A model generated the notes under the pieces. It was not told the origin of the DNA. It did not search any database and was given only the letters and a program-made list of their open reading frames with translations. A DNA stretch of 64,000 bases from UBA4744 sp963707435. Its GTDB lineage: Bacteria; Actinomycetota; Acidimicrobiia; Spongiisociales; UBA4744. Shown in pieces: positions 42,628 to 51,127 of the stretch (position 1 is the stretch's first letter; every line of letters begins with the position of its first letter). A program made the translations under genes and the position numbers. Where the stretch lies: positions 62,001 through 126,000 of the forward strand of contig CAVPPF010000004.1 in NCBI GenBank assembly GCA_963707435.1. The letters are read 5' to 3'.

Positions 42628-43102
42628 GACCGACGAGACCACCTGGCTCACGCCGGCCGCTCACCAGAAGCTGCAGGAAGAACTTGCCCACCTGACCGGT
42701 GACGCCCGCCATGAGATATCCGAGCGTATCGCAGAGGCCCGTTCCCACGGCGACATCCGCGAGAACGCCGACTACGACGCCGCCAAGAACGAACAAGGCA
42801 TGATGGAGGCGCGGATCAGACAGATCCGGCATCTCCTCGACAAGGCCGAAGTCCGTGAGGTGGAGGACACCGGCCGGGTGGAGATCGGTTCGATCGTCAC
42901 GGTCACCGACGCGGACGGCGACGTCCACGAGTATTTCGTTGCCCCGGCAGAGAACCGGGTTCCCGGCTTTCTGCTCGCCTCGCCGGGAGGGCCCCTCGGG
43001 AAGGCACTGCTCGGAGCCCACATCGATGACGAAGTCTCGTACGAGGCGCCGGGTGGAGTCTTCACGATGACCGTCACCGGGATCCGCCCCTTCGAAGGCT
43101 GA
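42626..43102 (+). CDS. greA: Transcription elongation factor GreA
   Basis: GreA rescues backtracked RNA polymerase by stimulating cleavage of the nascent RNA. The 158-residue protein has the coiled-coil tip with acidic residues in SHGDIRENADYDAAKNEQGMMEARIRQI and the C-terminal FKBP-like domain (GSIVTVTDADGDVHEYFV, ISPxSPLGKALLG-type SPGGPLGKALLG). The ATG at 42626 is 8 nt after a TATCCT box, so a leaderless mRNA is likely. Confidence 0.93.
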   Translation: MTDETTWLTPAAHQKLQEELAHLTGDARHEISERIAEARSHGDIRENADYDAAKNEQGMMEARIRQIRHLLDKAEVREVEDTGRVEIGSIVTVTDADGDVHEYFVAPAENRVPGFLLASPGGPLGKALLGAHIDDEVSYEAPGGVFTMTVTGIRPFEG

Positions 43103-43191
43103 TCCCTGCGACCACGGGGATAGGTGACGGTCCGGCGATCCTGACCAGTACCCTGGGCGGCACCTCACGGCACGTTCTGGTGGAGGTTTCC

Positions 43192-43215
43192 GTGCAGAAG
43201 GCTCAAACATCATGA
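43192..43215 (+). CDS. Possible 7-codon leader peptide of mgtE
   Basis: GTG at 43192, 5 nt after GGAGG, opens a seven-codon frame (VQKAQTS) whose TGA overlaps the mgtE ATG (ATGA). mgtE itself has no clear Shine-Dalgarno. The arrangement suggests translation of mgtE is coupled to this short leader. Whether it senses anything is unknown. Confidence 0.4.
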   Translation: MQKAQTS

Positions 43216-44615
43216 AACTGCGGCTGCGTCGACCGCGCGACCTCGCCCAACTCCTGCGCCGTCGTGCCCGCGAGGCACCCCGCGAGGTCGAGGAGTACCT
43301 GGACACTCACTCGGAGGCGTGGACGGCCATCGCCGAAGCCGACCCCCACTACGCCGCCGACATTCTCGAAGAACTGGGTGAAGACGCCGCCACCGATCTT
43401 CTCGTCGACCTCGACCGCGACCAGGCCGCCGAAGTCCTCGAAGAGATGCAAGACGACCTGGCGGCGGACCTTCTCGAGGAACTCGATCCGGCCCGAGCGG
43501 CCAACTTCCTCGAGGGGATGCCGGCCGACGAAGCCGCCGACCTGGTAGCGGCGCTCGAACCCGAAGCCCGCGACGAGATCTTCGACGCCATGAGCGACCC
43601 GGCGGAAGCCGACGTGCGGGCACTGCTGGCCTACCCGCCAGACTCGGCCGGCGGGTTGATGACCACCGAGGTCGCCAAGCTCCCGGTAGGAATGACGGCC
43701 GGCGAGGCCATCGAGCGGGTCCGGCAGATGAACGAGGAACTCGAGGACCTGTCCTACGTGTACATCGTTGACGACGAAGACTTCCTGGTGGGGGTGCTGT
43801 CGTTTCGCGATCTGGTCTTCAAGCGACCCGGAGTCGGGCTGGACGAGGCAATGATCGCCAATCCGGTCTCGGTCAACGCCTATGCGGATCGCGAAGAGGC
43901 ATCCGACCTGACGCAGCGATACCACCTGTTCAGCATTCCCGTGGTCGACGGCCGCGGGCGGCTGCTGGGCATGGTCACCAACGAGGAACTGATCGAGACG
44001 ATCCAGGCTGAGGCCAGCGAGGACTTCGCGGTTGCGGCCGGAGCGGGCGCCGGGGAGACGATCTTCACCCCGGTATTCGGTTCGGTGCGGATGCGCCTCC
44101 CCTGGCTGACCCTCAATCTGGTCATGGCCCTGGTGGTGGCCTTCGTGATCGAGCGACAGACCGGGGTCATCAGCAACGAACCGGTCCTGGCGGCCCTGAT
44201 GCCGGTCATCGCACTGCTCGGCGGGAACGGGGGGTTCCAGAGTCTCGCCGTCGTCATCCGCTCCCTCGCAACGGACGACGTGCCGCGCAGTCAGGTCGCA
44301 CAAGTGATCGCTCGCCAATTCTCCGTCGGCATGCTCAACGGCCTGGTCCTGGGGGTCCTGGCTGCCGGACTGGCGGCCCTCCTCCTCGACTCGGGCATCT
44401 TCTCGTCGGTGGCCCCTCCCCTGGAAGTCGCCGCGGTCGTAGCCCTCGCTGCGTTCGGGAACGTGTCGGTCGCCGGCCTGGCAGGAGCCAGCATCCCGCT
44501 GATTCTCCGCAAGCTCGGCGCCGACCCCGCCCAGGCATCGAGCATCTTCCTCACCCTGATCACCGACCTGGTCGGGTTCGGCGGCTTCCTCCTGGTAGCC
44601 GCCGCCCTCCTCTAA
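43212..44615 (+). CDS. mgtE: Magnesium transporter MgtE
   Basis: The 467-residue Mg2+ channel has an N-terminal helical domain (HPxYAADILEELGED-type repeats), a CBS pair (TTEVAKLPVGMTAGEAIERVR and DDEDFLVGVLSFRDLVF), and a C-terminal five-helix TM domain. The last contains RMRLPWLTLNLVMALVVAFVIE and GLVLGVLAAGLAALLLDSG. Length is normal for the family. It gates on cytosolic Mg2+ through the N and CBS domains. Confidence 0.93.
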   Translation: MKLRLRRPRDLAQLLRRRAREAPREVEEYLDTHSEAWTAIAEADPHYAADILEELGEDAATDLLVDLDRDQAAEVLEEMQDDLAADLLEELDPARAANFLEGMPADEAADLVAALEPEARDEIFDAMSDPAEADVRALLAYPPDSAGGLMTTEVAKLPVGMTAGEAIERVRQMNEELEDLSYVYIVDDEDFLVGVLSFRDLVFKRPGVGLDEAMIANPVSVNAYADREEASDLTQRYHLFSIPVVDGRGRLLGMVTNEELIETIQAEASEDFAVAAGAGAGETIFTPVFGSVRMRLPWLTLNLVMALVVAFVIERQTGVISNEPVLAALMPVIALLGGNGGFQSLAVVIRSLATDDVPRSQVAQVIARQFSVGMLNGLVLGVLAAGLAALLLDSGIFSSVAPPLEVAAVVALAAFGNVSVAGLAGASIPLILRKLGADPAQASSIFLTLITDLVGFGGFLLVAAALL

Positions 44616-44616
44616 T

Positions 44617-44671
44617 CCCGTTCTTGCGTGAGAAACCGCGCATATGCGCAGGAAACTCACGCAAGAACGGG
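44617..44671. repeat. 55-bp inverted repeat, copy 1
   Basis: CCCGTTCTTGCGTGAG at one end and CTCACGCAAGAACGGG at the other form 16-bp arms around a GCGCATATGCGC palindrome with short mismatched A tracts between. It starts one base after the mgtE stop. The last residues of the convergent AbiEi/DUF559 gene (PVLA and stop) are encoded inside it. Confidence 0.95.
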
Positions 44672-45583
44672 TTTTGAGATCCCCAGGGCTCGTTCTACTT
44701 CCCGGACGACCTCGGCCGGGCGGGTGGTGAGATCCCACCACGTGTAGCGAAGGGTCCGCCACCCCAGCAGTTCGGTCCGGTTCTGCACCGACCGGTCCTT
44801 CCGGAACGTTGGCCGGTCCATGTGATAGGCCTCCGAGTCGAGTTCGATGCGCACCATGGCGTCGGGGAAGGCGAAATCTGTTCGGCAGACGAACGATCCG
44901 GTGAGGTCGTTTATCTGGAACTGGGTCTGCGGTTCAGGGCGCCACGGGGCGCTCCACGCCTTCCTAAAGAGATCCTCGAGCTCGCTCTCGGTGGCGGTGT
45001 CCCACCGCGCCCGCTGTTCGAGAAGCGGCCTCATGACTCCGACTCCTCGGCGGCCGCGTCGCCCGACCCTCTGAACGAATGCGGCTACGTCCCACAGCCG
45101 GAAAGCTCCTTGGCGGATCCCCCGCTCGAGCGCCGACTCGACCAGCCAGGGCGCTGTGGCCCCGAGATCGACGACCGTGCGAACGGGAGAGGTGACGGGA
45201 ACGCCGTTCACCCGATCGGCGTCTTGGGGGGCGAGGTCCTTGGATTCGTGGACCGCACAGTCCTGCCTGGAACGATCCCAACGCTGCATCACGACATCGA
45301 TGCGATCCGGCCGGAACCCGGTCAGATCCCACAGAAAGGCTGCCGTCTGATGCGAGGCCAGCGCACCGTTGCCGGCCGCGGCGACCGCCACCATGACGCT
45401 CTGTTCCCACGTTGCCGGACATCCCGCGATCAACAGCGCACCCCGGACGGGCCGGATCAATCGGCCACCGTCGACGAGGCGCTGGATCTGATGGTCGGTG
45501 AACCCGACCCTGCGGGCCTGGTCGAGCGACACGACCCCGTGCTGAAACTCTGCCATCGCGGCAAGCTCTCGATAGGTGCTCAT
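44657..45583 (-). CDS. AbiEi-antitoxin N-terminal domain fused to DUF559 endonuclease domain
   Basis: A 308-residue protein. The N-terminal 60 residues (AAMAEFQHGVVSLDQARRVGFTDHQIQRLVDGGRLIRPVRGALLIAG) form the winged helix of AbiEi-type type IV antitoxins. The middle carries SHQTAAFLWDL and GVPVTSPVRTVVDLGA, family landmarks. The C-terminal 100 residues are DUF559-like, with ELDSEAYHMDRPTFRKDRSVQNRTELLGWRTLRYTW. Such genes are common and often numerous in actinobacteria, with no known biology. It is bracketed by two identical 55-bp hairpins (44617-44671 and 45614-45670), and its own stop codon lies inside the first. Confidence 0.85.
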   Translation of the reverse strand: MSTYRELAAMAEFQHGVVSLDQARRVGFTDHQIQRLVDGGRLIRPVRGALLIAGCPATWEQSVMVAVAAAGNGALASHQTAAFLWDLTGFRPDRIDVVMQRWDRSRQDCAVHESKDLAPQDADRVNGVPVTSPVRTVVDLGATAPWLVESALERGIRQGAFRLWDVAAFVQRVGRRGRRGVGVMRPLLEQRARWDTATESELEDLFRKAWSAPWRPEPQTQFQINDLTGSFVCRTDFAFPDAMVRIELDSEAYHMDRPTFRKDRSVQNRTELLGWRTLRYTWWDLTTRPAEVVREVERALGISKPVLA

Positions 45584-45613
45584 CAGCGCACCATGTCACG
45601 AAGGTACGACAAA

Positions 45614-45670
45614 CCCCGTTCTTGCGTGAGAAACCGCGCATATGCGCAGGAAACTCACGCAAGAACGGGG
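45614..45670. repeat. 55-bp inverted repeat, copy 2
   Basis: Identical over the 55-bp core to the copy at 44617, in the same orientation, with one extra matching C and G at the ends. The two copies are 997 bp apart (start to start) and flank a single gene. Confidence 0.95.
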
Positions 45671-45676
45671 ATTTTC

Positions 45677-47279
45677 TTAGCCGGCGTAGCCGCGGCGGGG
45701 GAACTCGAGCACGTTGGAGGGGTTGCCGCCGTCCAGATGAGCGGCAAGAACCTCAACGACCTTCTCGATCGAACTGGGTTCCCACGTTCCGGCGGAGCTC
45801 GGTGAGAGCCCCGGCGCGGGTAAGCGAACGCTGGTACGACCGCGGCATCGTCATCGCATCGAAGGCATCCGCAACCAGCAGGACTCTTGCGAGCAGCGGG
45901 ACTTCTGAGCCGGCCAGACCGCGCGGGTACCCGGTCCCGTCCATCCGCTCATGATGACACAGCACGGCTTCGGCCACCTCCACGTGGACCGCATCGACGA
46001 CCAGGTCGAATCCGTTCTGAGGGTGATCGCGCACGACGTCCCATTCGGCGGGTTCCAGCGGGCCGGGCTTGACCAGGATGGAGTCCGGAACCCCCAGCAT
46101 GCCCACATCGTGGAGGAGAGCTGCCAGCCGCAACCTTCCCTGGCGGGCAACGGAGAGGCCGAGACCCTCCCCGATTTGGGGAGCCAGTTCGGCTACTCGC
46201 ACCGAGTGCTCGGCCAGGTACGGCACCCGCATCCGCAGTGCGGCAAGCAGCGCACCGACGACCGGGCCGGTGGTCGGACGGGCCCTGGTGAGCTGCACCG
46301 TCATGGATGAGCTGCCGGCCAGCCTGGAACAGTTCTTGCCCTCGTGTTTCGCCTGGTACAGCGCTGTATCGGCCGATTCGAGAAGTTCGTCCCGCTCGGA
46401 AGCGTGCTGAGGGAACACGGCCACTCCGAGGCTGACGGTCACGTTGCCGACCTCAGGAAGATTGTGCGTGGCGACCGCCGTCCGGATCCTCTCGGCGGCT
46501 CGCATCCCGCCCTCTTCGTCGGTCTCCGGCAGAACAAACCCGAACTCTTCACCACCGATACGACAGGCCAGATCGACCTCGCGCAGCTGGGTTCGAAACA
46601 CATCGCCCAGGGTCCTGAGCACCGCATCGCCCGCTGCATGGCCGTACGCGTCGTTGACCAGCTTGAAGTTGTCGACATCGGCGATGATCACCGCCACCGG
46701 GCGCCCGTACCGCGCTCCCCGTTCGAGCTCTTCAGCCAGCCGATCGAAGAAGAACCCATGGTTCTTGAGGCCGGTGAGCGAATCGGTCACCGACAGGGCC
46801 TGGAGACGGGACACCATCTTCTCGAGCTCGACGTTGCGGACTCGCTCACGATCGTAGAGGCGGGATACTTCTTCGAGCACCGGGCGGCTGGCCTCGGCGG
46901 AGAGCAGCCCCGAGCCGACCGAGACCGATCGGACTGCCGCGATCAGTTCTGCCGGTTTGCCCTTGACGACATAGGCGGCAGCGCCCGCCGCAACCATGTC
47001 CCCGACTCGACCGATGTTTTCGAACGAGGCGACTGCGACGATCTCCATCCGGCGGTCGGCTTCCTCACGCAGCCGGCGGGCGGTGTTGACCGGTCCGATA
47101 CCGGACAGCCCGGCGTCGATAACGGCGACCGTGGGCTGTATGGAACGCGCCAGAGCGAGCGCCTGTTCACCGCTGGCCGCCTCGCCGACTACCTCAATCC
47201 GGGAAGATGACAGGACGTTGGCGGTGACGGTCCTCGCGACGGGATCAGGATCAACGAGCAGTACACGTGGTTCCAGCAC
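45677..47279 (-). CDS. REC-GGDEF-HD domain signalling protein (apparent C-terminal frameshift)
   Basis: The main frame (45753-47279, 508 aa) has an N-terminal response-regulator domain (VLLVDPDPVARTV, AVIDAGLSG, YVVKGKP), then a GGDEF-like domain with IGGEEFGFVLPETDEEGG (GGEEF, active-site type) preceded by ADVDNFKLVNDAYGHAAGDAVL. An HD domain follows (LAALLHDVGMLGVPDSI, HHERMDGTGYP). It probably makes c-di-GMP; the HD part may degrade it. The frame stops early after TQFDREGR. Shifting by one base near 45761 restores 27 normal HD C-terminal residues (VVEVLAAHLDGG to PRRGYAG) ending at TAA 45677. Confidence 0.85.
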
Positions 47280-47339
47280 AAACCTCCAGCTCAGGTCCTA
47301 CAGGTGTATCGACCGAAGCGGAGCGAAAATTGAGCGGGC

Positions 47340-47822
47340 TCAGGAGCCGATGTACACCGGCTCGAGGTCTGCATACGGGCCGAGGAACTCGAGCGTCGTT
47401 CCGTCGACGATCCTCGCAAAGTAGTGCGCATCGAGGATTGCTTGCTCGGCTTCGGTCACCTGGTCCAGGAGCACCAGGTCGCGGGCATCTTCGGAATCGA
47501 TCAGATGAGCTGTGGTCGGTGCGTAGTCATCGACGAACCCCACCATGAGGTTGCGCAGGTCCTGTTCGGTATACGTGCCGGGATCGATGAGGACGACATA
47601 CTCCCCTTCTCCCGTGTTGCCCGCAATGATCTCGAACTCCGGTGGCTCGGTTCCGGCCACCGTGGTGGTGGTCTCGCCATCGGATCCTCCACCGGAGATT
47701 GTCGTCGACGTCGTTATCAGGACGGGGTTGTCGGTGGTCGTGGTCAACTCGGCGTCATCACCCCGGCTGCAAGCAGCCGCCAGGAGGGCAAGTGCCAGGA
47801 TGAGGATTACAGAACGTCGCAT
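47340..47822 (-). CDS. Hypothetical lipoprotein
   Basis: A 160-residue protein with a lipoprotein signal (LALLAAAC), a Thr-rich linker of about 45 residues, and a C-terminal domain of about 90 residues with EYVVLIDPGTYTEQDLRNLMVGFVDDY and DARDLVLLDQVTEAEQAILDAHYFARI. The domain is not recognised. It would be extracytoplasmic and membrane tethered. Confidence 0.65.
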   Translation of the reverse strand: MRRSVILILALALLAAACSRGDDAELTTTTDNPVLITTSTTISGGGSDGETTTTVAGTEPPEFEIIAGNTGEGEYVVLIDPGTYTEQDLRNLMVGFVDDYAPTTAHLIDSEDARDLVLLDQVTEAEQAILDAHYFARIVDGTTLEFLGPYADLEPVYIGS

Positions 47823-47895
47823 GGGGTGTCACCCTACCTTTGTAGCTAATTCTCAAACGGTTGCGGGTCTCACAGAGTTCCCGCGGTGTCTTGGG

Positions 47896-48717
47896 TCAGG
47901 ACGTCTCCGCTTCCACGCGTGCCGTGTACGCAGCCGCCAGTTTGCCGGTGATGGGCCCGGCCTCGAACCTGGTCGACCCAACGCGGTCGACCGGCTTGAC
48001 CTCTTTGAGGGTGGACAGTGCGAAGACTTCATCCGCTCCGAGGACGCGATCGAGGTTGAACCGGCCTTCGGTGACGCTGAGACCCAGGTCGGCGGCTACC
48101 TCCAGCGTCACTATCCGGGTGATCGACGCAAGGATCCCGAGGTCGAGCGACGGCGTCTCGACCTTCCCGCCGATGACCCACCCGATTGAGAAGGTAGGGC
48201 CTTCGAGGACGTAGCCGTCCCGGGAGATGAGCAGCGCATCGCTAAAGCCTTCCGCACGGGCCTTTCGCCAGGCCGACATGTTGGGTGCATAGGAGAGGGT
48301 CTTGGCGCCCATGAGCTCCCAGGGGATTCCCTCCGACTGCCACGGAGCGGCGGTCGGTCGAACGGAGATAGCGGCGGGCAGTTCGGGGATCGGCTCCCAC
48401 AAGACCACCACGCGGCCGGGGCTCTCCACGTCCGGGTCGAACCCGCCGCGGGTCACGACGATCCGGATGGAACAGTCCCCTCCGTGCTCGCCAACGGCCG
48501 CCGCCCACCTGGCAAGTTCGGACGGCTCGGGCAGATCCAGGTTCATCAAGGCTGCACTCCGCTGCAAGCGGGCGAGGTGGGCGTCGAGTTGAAACAACCG
48601 GCCCCGATAGCACCGGATGGCCTCGAAGATGCCGTCGCCGCGCAACAACCCCCAATCGAACACGGAGATCATCGCTTCCCGGGGGTCGACCGGCCGGCCG
48701 TCGATCATGACTCGCAT
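47896..48717 (-). CDS. Class IV aminotransferase (branched-chain aminotransferase/PabC-like)
   Basis: The 273-residue fold-type IV PLP enzyme has VFDWGLLRGDGIFEAIRCYRGRLFQLDAHLARLQRSA near the N-terminus, LMGAKTLSYAPNMSAWRKARAEGFSDALL (the Lys in AKTLSY is the PLP lysine) and LEGPTFSIGWV, with GILASITRIVTLEVA after it. The family contains branched-chain aminotransferases, 4-amino-4-deoxychorismate lyase and D-amino-acid transaminases. The exact substrate is not settled. Start chosen at ATG 48717. Confidence 0.8.
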   Translation of the reverse strand: MRVMIDGRPVDPREAMISVFDWGLLRGDGIFEAIRCYRGRLFQLDAHLARLQRSAALMNLDLPEPSELARWAAAVGEHGGDCSIRIVVTRGGFDPDVESPGRVVVLWEPIPELPAAISVRPTAAPWQSEGIPWELMGAKTLSYAPNMSAWRKARAEGFSDALLISRDGYVLEGPTFSIGWVIGGKVETPSLDLGILASITRIVTLEVAADLGLSVTEGRFNLDRVLGADEVFALSTLKEVKPVDRVGSTRFEAGPITGKLAAAYTARVEAETS

Positions 48718-48770
48718 CGGCAAGAGGATAGTGCCGTGACCGTCCTGAACCGGTGAACCGGACCTGGTGC

Positions 48771-50486
48771 TCACCACTCCCGGTAGCGGTTGGTGATGGG
48801 AAGGCGGCGATCCTTGCCGAACGCCTTGCGGGTGATCCTCACGCCGGGCGCCGCCTGGCGCCGCTTGTACTCGTTGCGATCGACCAGGCCTGCAACCCGG
48901 CGAACCAGGTCGGCATCGAAGCCGTCTCCGATGATTTCCTGTACCGACCGGTCTTCCTCGACGTACCGGATCAGGATCTGATCGAGAAGGTCGTAGGGGG
49001 GAAGGCTGTCGCTGTCCTTCTGGTCGGGTCGCAACTCGGCCGAGGGTGGCTTGTCGATGATCGATCGCGGGATGACTTCAGCCTCAACGTTCCGCCACTC
49101 TGCCAGGCGATAGACGAGGGTCTTGAAGACATCTTTGAGCACCGAATAGCCGCCCGCCATGTCTCCGTAGAGGGTGGCATAACCCACGGCGACTTCCGAC
49201 TTGTTGCCGGTCGTTACCACCATGTGCCCGAACTTGTTGGATAGTGCCATGACGATCGCTCCGCGTATCCGCGCCTGGAGGTTCTCCTCGGCGACCCCGA
49301 AATCAGTACCTTCGAAGGCCGGCCTCAGCGAGGTCAGGAACTCTTCGAAGGTGTCGTCGATGGGAATGACGTCAAAGCGGATGCCGAGGCGCTCGGCCAA
49401 ATCCCGGGCATCGAGCAGAGAACCTTCAGACGAGAACCGGGTGGGCATCGCCACTCCCCATACCGCGTCCGGTCCGAGCGCATCGGCGGCAACGGCGGCC
49501 GACAGGGCAGAGTCGATGCCGCCCGACAAACCGATCACGACCTCGGTGAAGCCGTTCTTGCGGACGTAGTCCTGCAGGCCCGTCACCAGCGCGGTGTAGA
49601 TCTCGGCCTCTTCCGGGTCGAGCCGGGGAGCCGAATCGGGGATCGGCCGGGCCGTTCGATCGGCCACCGGATCGTTGCGTACCGTGACGACTGCACCTGC
49701 CGTAGCCCGCGGCGCCGCCAGCGGCACATCGACGACGAACTGCTCTTCGGCGAACTCGGCAGCCCGGTACAGAAGAGCACCGGAGCCGTCGAACGCCATG
49801 CTGTCACCCTCGAAGACGAGTTCATCCTGGCCGCCGACCAGGTTGAGGTAGACGACCGGGACCGCCGAACGGGAGGCCTGCCCGGCGAGTAAACCGGCCC
49901 GTTCCTCGGCCTTGTCGGTGTGATAGGGCGAAGCGTTGATGTTGAGCAACAGACGGGCACCGGCCGCAGCCTGATAGGTGGGAGGTCCTTCCGGAATCCA
50001 GATGTCCTCACATATCGAGACGCCGAGCGGGACGCCGCCGACGTCCCAAATCCGGGCCGGTTCCCGGCCGGGAACGAAATACCGGTCCTCGTCGAAGACT
50101 CCGTAGTTGGGGAGCAACACCTTGTGGTACACCCCGCGTATCTCGCCCCGGTGGATCAGGGCGGCAGCGTTGGCTACCGAGCGAACGGCGGCGTCCTCGA
50201 GCGGATCGGCGACCGGACCGACCCGATCGGCAAACCCGACCACCGTGACGACATCGGCTGCTGCTTCGGCCAGCCGGCGGAGAATGCCGAGATTGGCGTC
50301 GACGAAGGCAGCACGGATCAAGAGGTCCTCGGGCGGATACCCGGTGATCGCCAACTCGGGCAGCAGCAGAACGTCTGCTTGCTCGTTCTCGGCCCAGGCC
50401 ATGGCCGAGGCGATCCGATCGTGATTGCCCTCGAGGTCCCCTACCACCAGATTCAACTGGGCACCCGCAACGCGAAGGAAGTCCAT
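48771..50486 (-). CDS. nadE: Glutamine-dependent NAD+ synthetase
   Basis: The 571-residue enzyme amidates nicotinic acid adenine dinucleotide, using glutamine. The N-terminal nitrilase-type glutaminase has LLPELAITGYPPEDLL, YHKVLLPNYGVFDEDRYF and GVSICEDIWIPEGP (catalytic Cys). The C-terminal synthetase has VIGLSGGIDSALSAAVAADALG (PP-loop), TTGNKSEVAVGYATLYGDMAGG, and a C-terminal region ending in KRRQAAPGVRITRKAFGKDRRLPITNRY. All catalytic elements are present, and length is normal. Confidence 0.95.
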   Translation of the reverse strand: MDFLRVAGAQLNLVVGDLEGNHDRIASAMAWAENEQADVLLLPELAITGYPPEDLLIRAAFVDANLGILRRLAEAAADVVTVVGFADRVGPVADPLEDAAVRSVANAAALIHRGEIRGVYHKVLLPNYGVFDEDRYFVPGREPARIWDVGGVPLGVSICEDIWIPEGPPTYQAAAGARLLLNINASPYHTDKAEERAGLLAGQASRSAVPVVYLNLVGGQDELVFEGDSMAFDGSGALLYRAAEFAEEQFVVDVPLAAPRATAGAVVTVRNDPVADRTARPIPDSAPRLDPEEAEIYTALVTGLQDYVRKNGFTEVVIGLSGGIDSALSAAVAADALGPDAVWGVAMPTRFSSEGSLLDARDLAERLGIRFDVIPIDDTFEEFLTSLRPAFEGTDFGVAEENLQARIRGAIVMALSNKFGHMVVTTGNKSEVAVGYATLYGDMAGGYSVLKDVFKTLVYRLAEWRNVEAEVIPRSIIDKPPSAELRPDQKDSDSLPPYDLLDQILIRYVEEDRSVQEIIGDGFDADLVRRVAGLVDRNEYKRRQAAPGVRITRKAFGKDRRLPITNRYREW

Positions 50487-50586
50487 GGGGGAAGCCTAGA
50501 AGACCGGACTCGAATCGCCCGTTGAAGCCGCTTCGAACCAGCCGGTGTCTGTAGGTTCTCAGGAACGCACCGGAGGGAAGCCGACA

Positions 50587-51045
50587 ATGGACATCCGCGC
50601 ACTCGTCGACCGCTGGGTCGAAGCCTTCACGAACAACGACCTGGACTCCATGGCCGAGATCCTGCACCCCGACTTCGTTGAGACCTACCCGCAGTCGGGT
50701 GAATTGATCCGGGGTTTTGAGAAAGCCAAAGCCATCGCCTCGGCATTTCCGGGGCTGCCGGAGGGCGAAGTGATCGGCACCAGCGGTGGGGAAGAAGCCA
50801 GAACCAACGTCATACCTTCGCCGCTGCCATTCGGGTTGCCGACGATCCAGGTCTCGGAAGCCGGACATACCTTCACCGCCGAGGCCTTCATGCAGTACCC
50901 GAACGGCAAAAACTACTTCGTGGTGACGATCGGTGAGCTCAAGGACGGAAAGGTCTACAAGCTCACTACCTATTTCGCCCGGCCGTTCGAGGCCCCGGCC
51001 TGGCGTGCACCGTTCGTCGAGAGAATCCCCCGGCCGCAGATCTGA
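50587..51045 (+). CDS. SnoaL-like (NTF2-fold) family protein
   Basis: The 152-residue protein has the NTF2-like start RALVDRWVEAFTNNDLDSMAEILHPDFVETYPQSG, LIRGFEKAKAIASAFPG and a C-terminal FVVTIGELKDGKVYKLTTYFARPFEAPAWR. SnoaL-like proteins are small cyclase or dehydratase-type folds with varied ligands. The GGAGG ribosome site lies about 10 nt before the ATG at 50587. Confidence 0.75.
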   Translation: MDIRALVDRWVEAFTNNDLDSMAEILHPDFVETYPQSGELIRGFEKAKAIASAFPGLPEGEVIGTSGGEEARTNVIPSPLPFGLPTIQVSEAGHTFTAEAFMQYPNGKNYFVVTIGELKDGKVYKLTTYFARPFEAPAWRAPFVERIPRPQI

Positions 51046-51127
51046 ACCGCCGGGGCATCACGTCCGGGGCATGTGCCTCACCTACCGACGCCGGAAGGGG
51101 AATCGGCAACGGCCTAGCCTGGCCTTG

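Noticed and set aside
43103..43211. M-box (ykoK) Mg riboswitch before mgtE
   Set aside because: The gap is only about 110 nt and I see no M-box landmarks; only a short leader frame is supported.
45677..45760. Selenocysteine at the TGA ending the GGDEF-HD frame (45753)
   Set aside because: The sequence after this TGA in the same frame is not HD-like. The proper C-terminus lies one base out of frame, so a frameshift explains it better than Sec.
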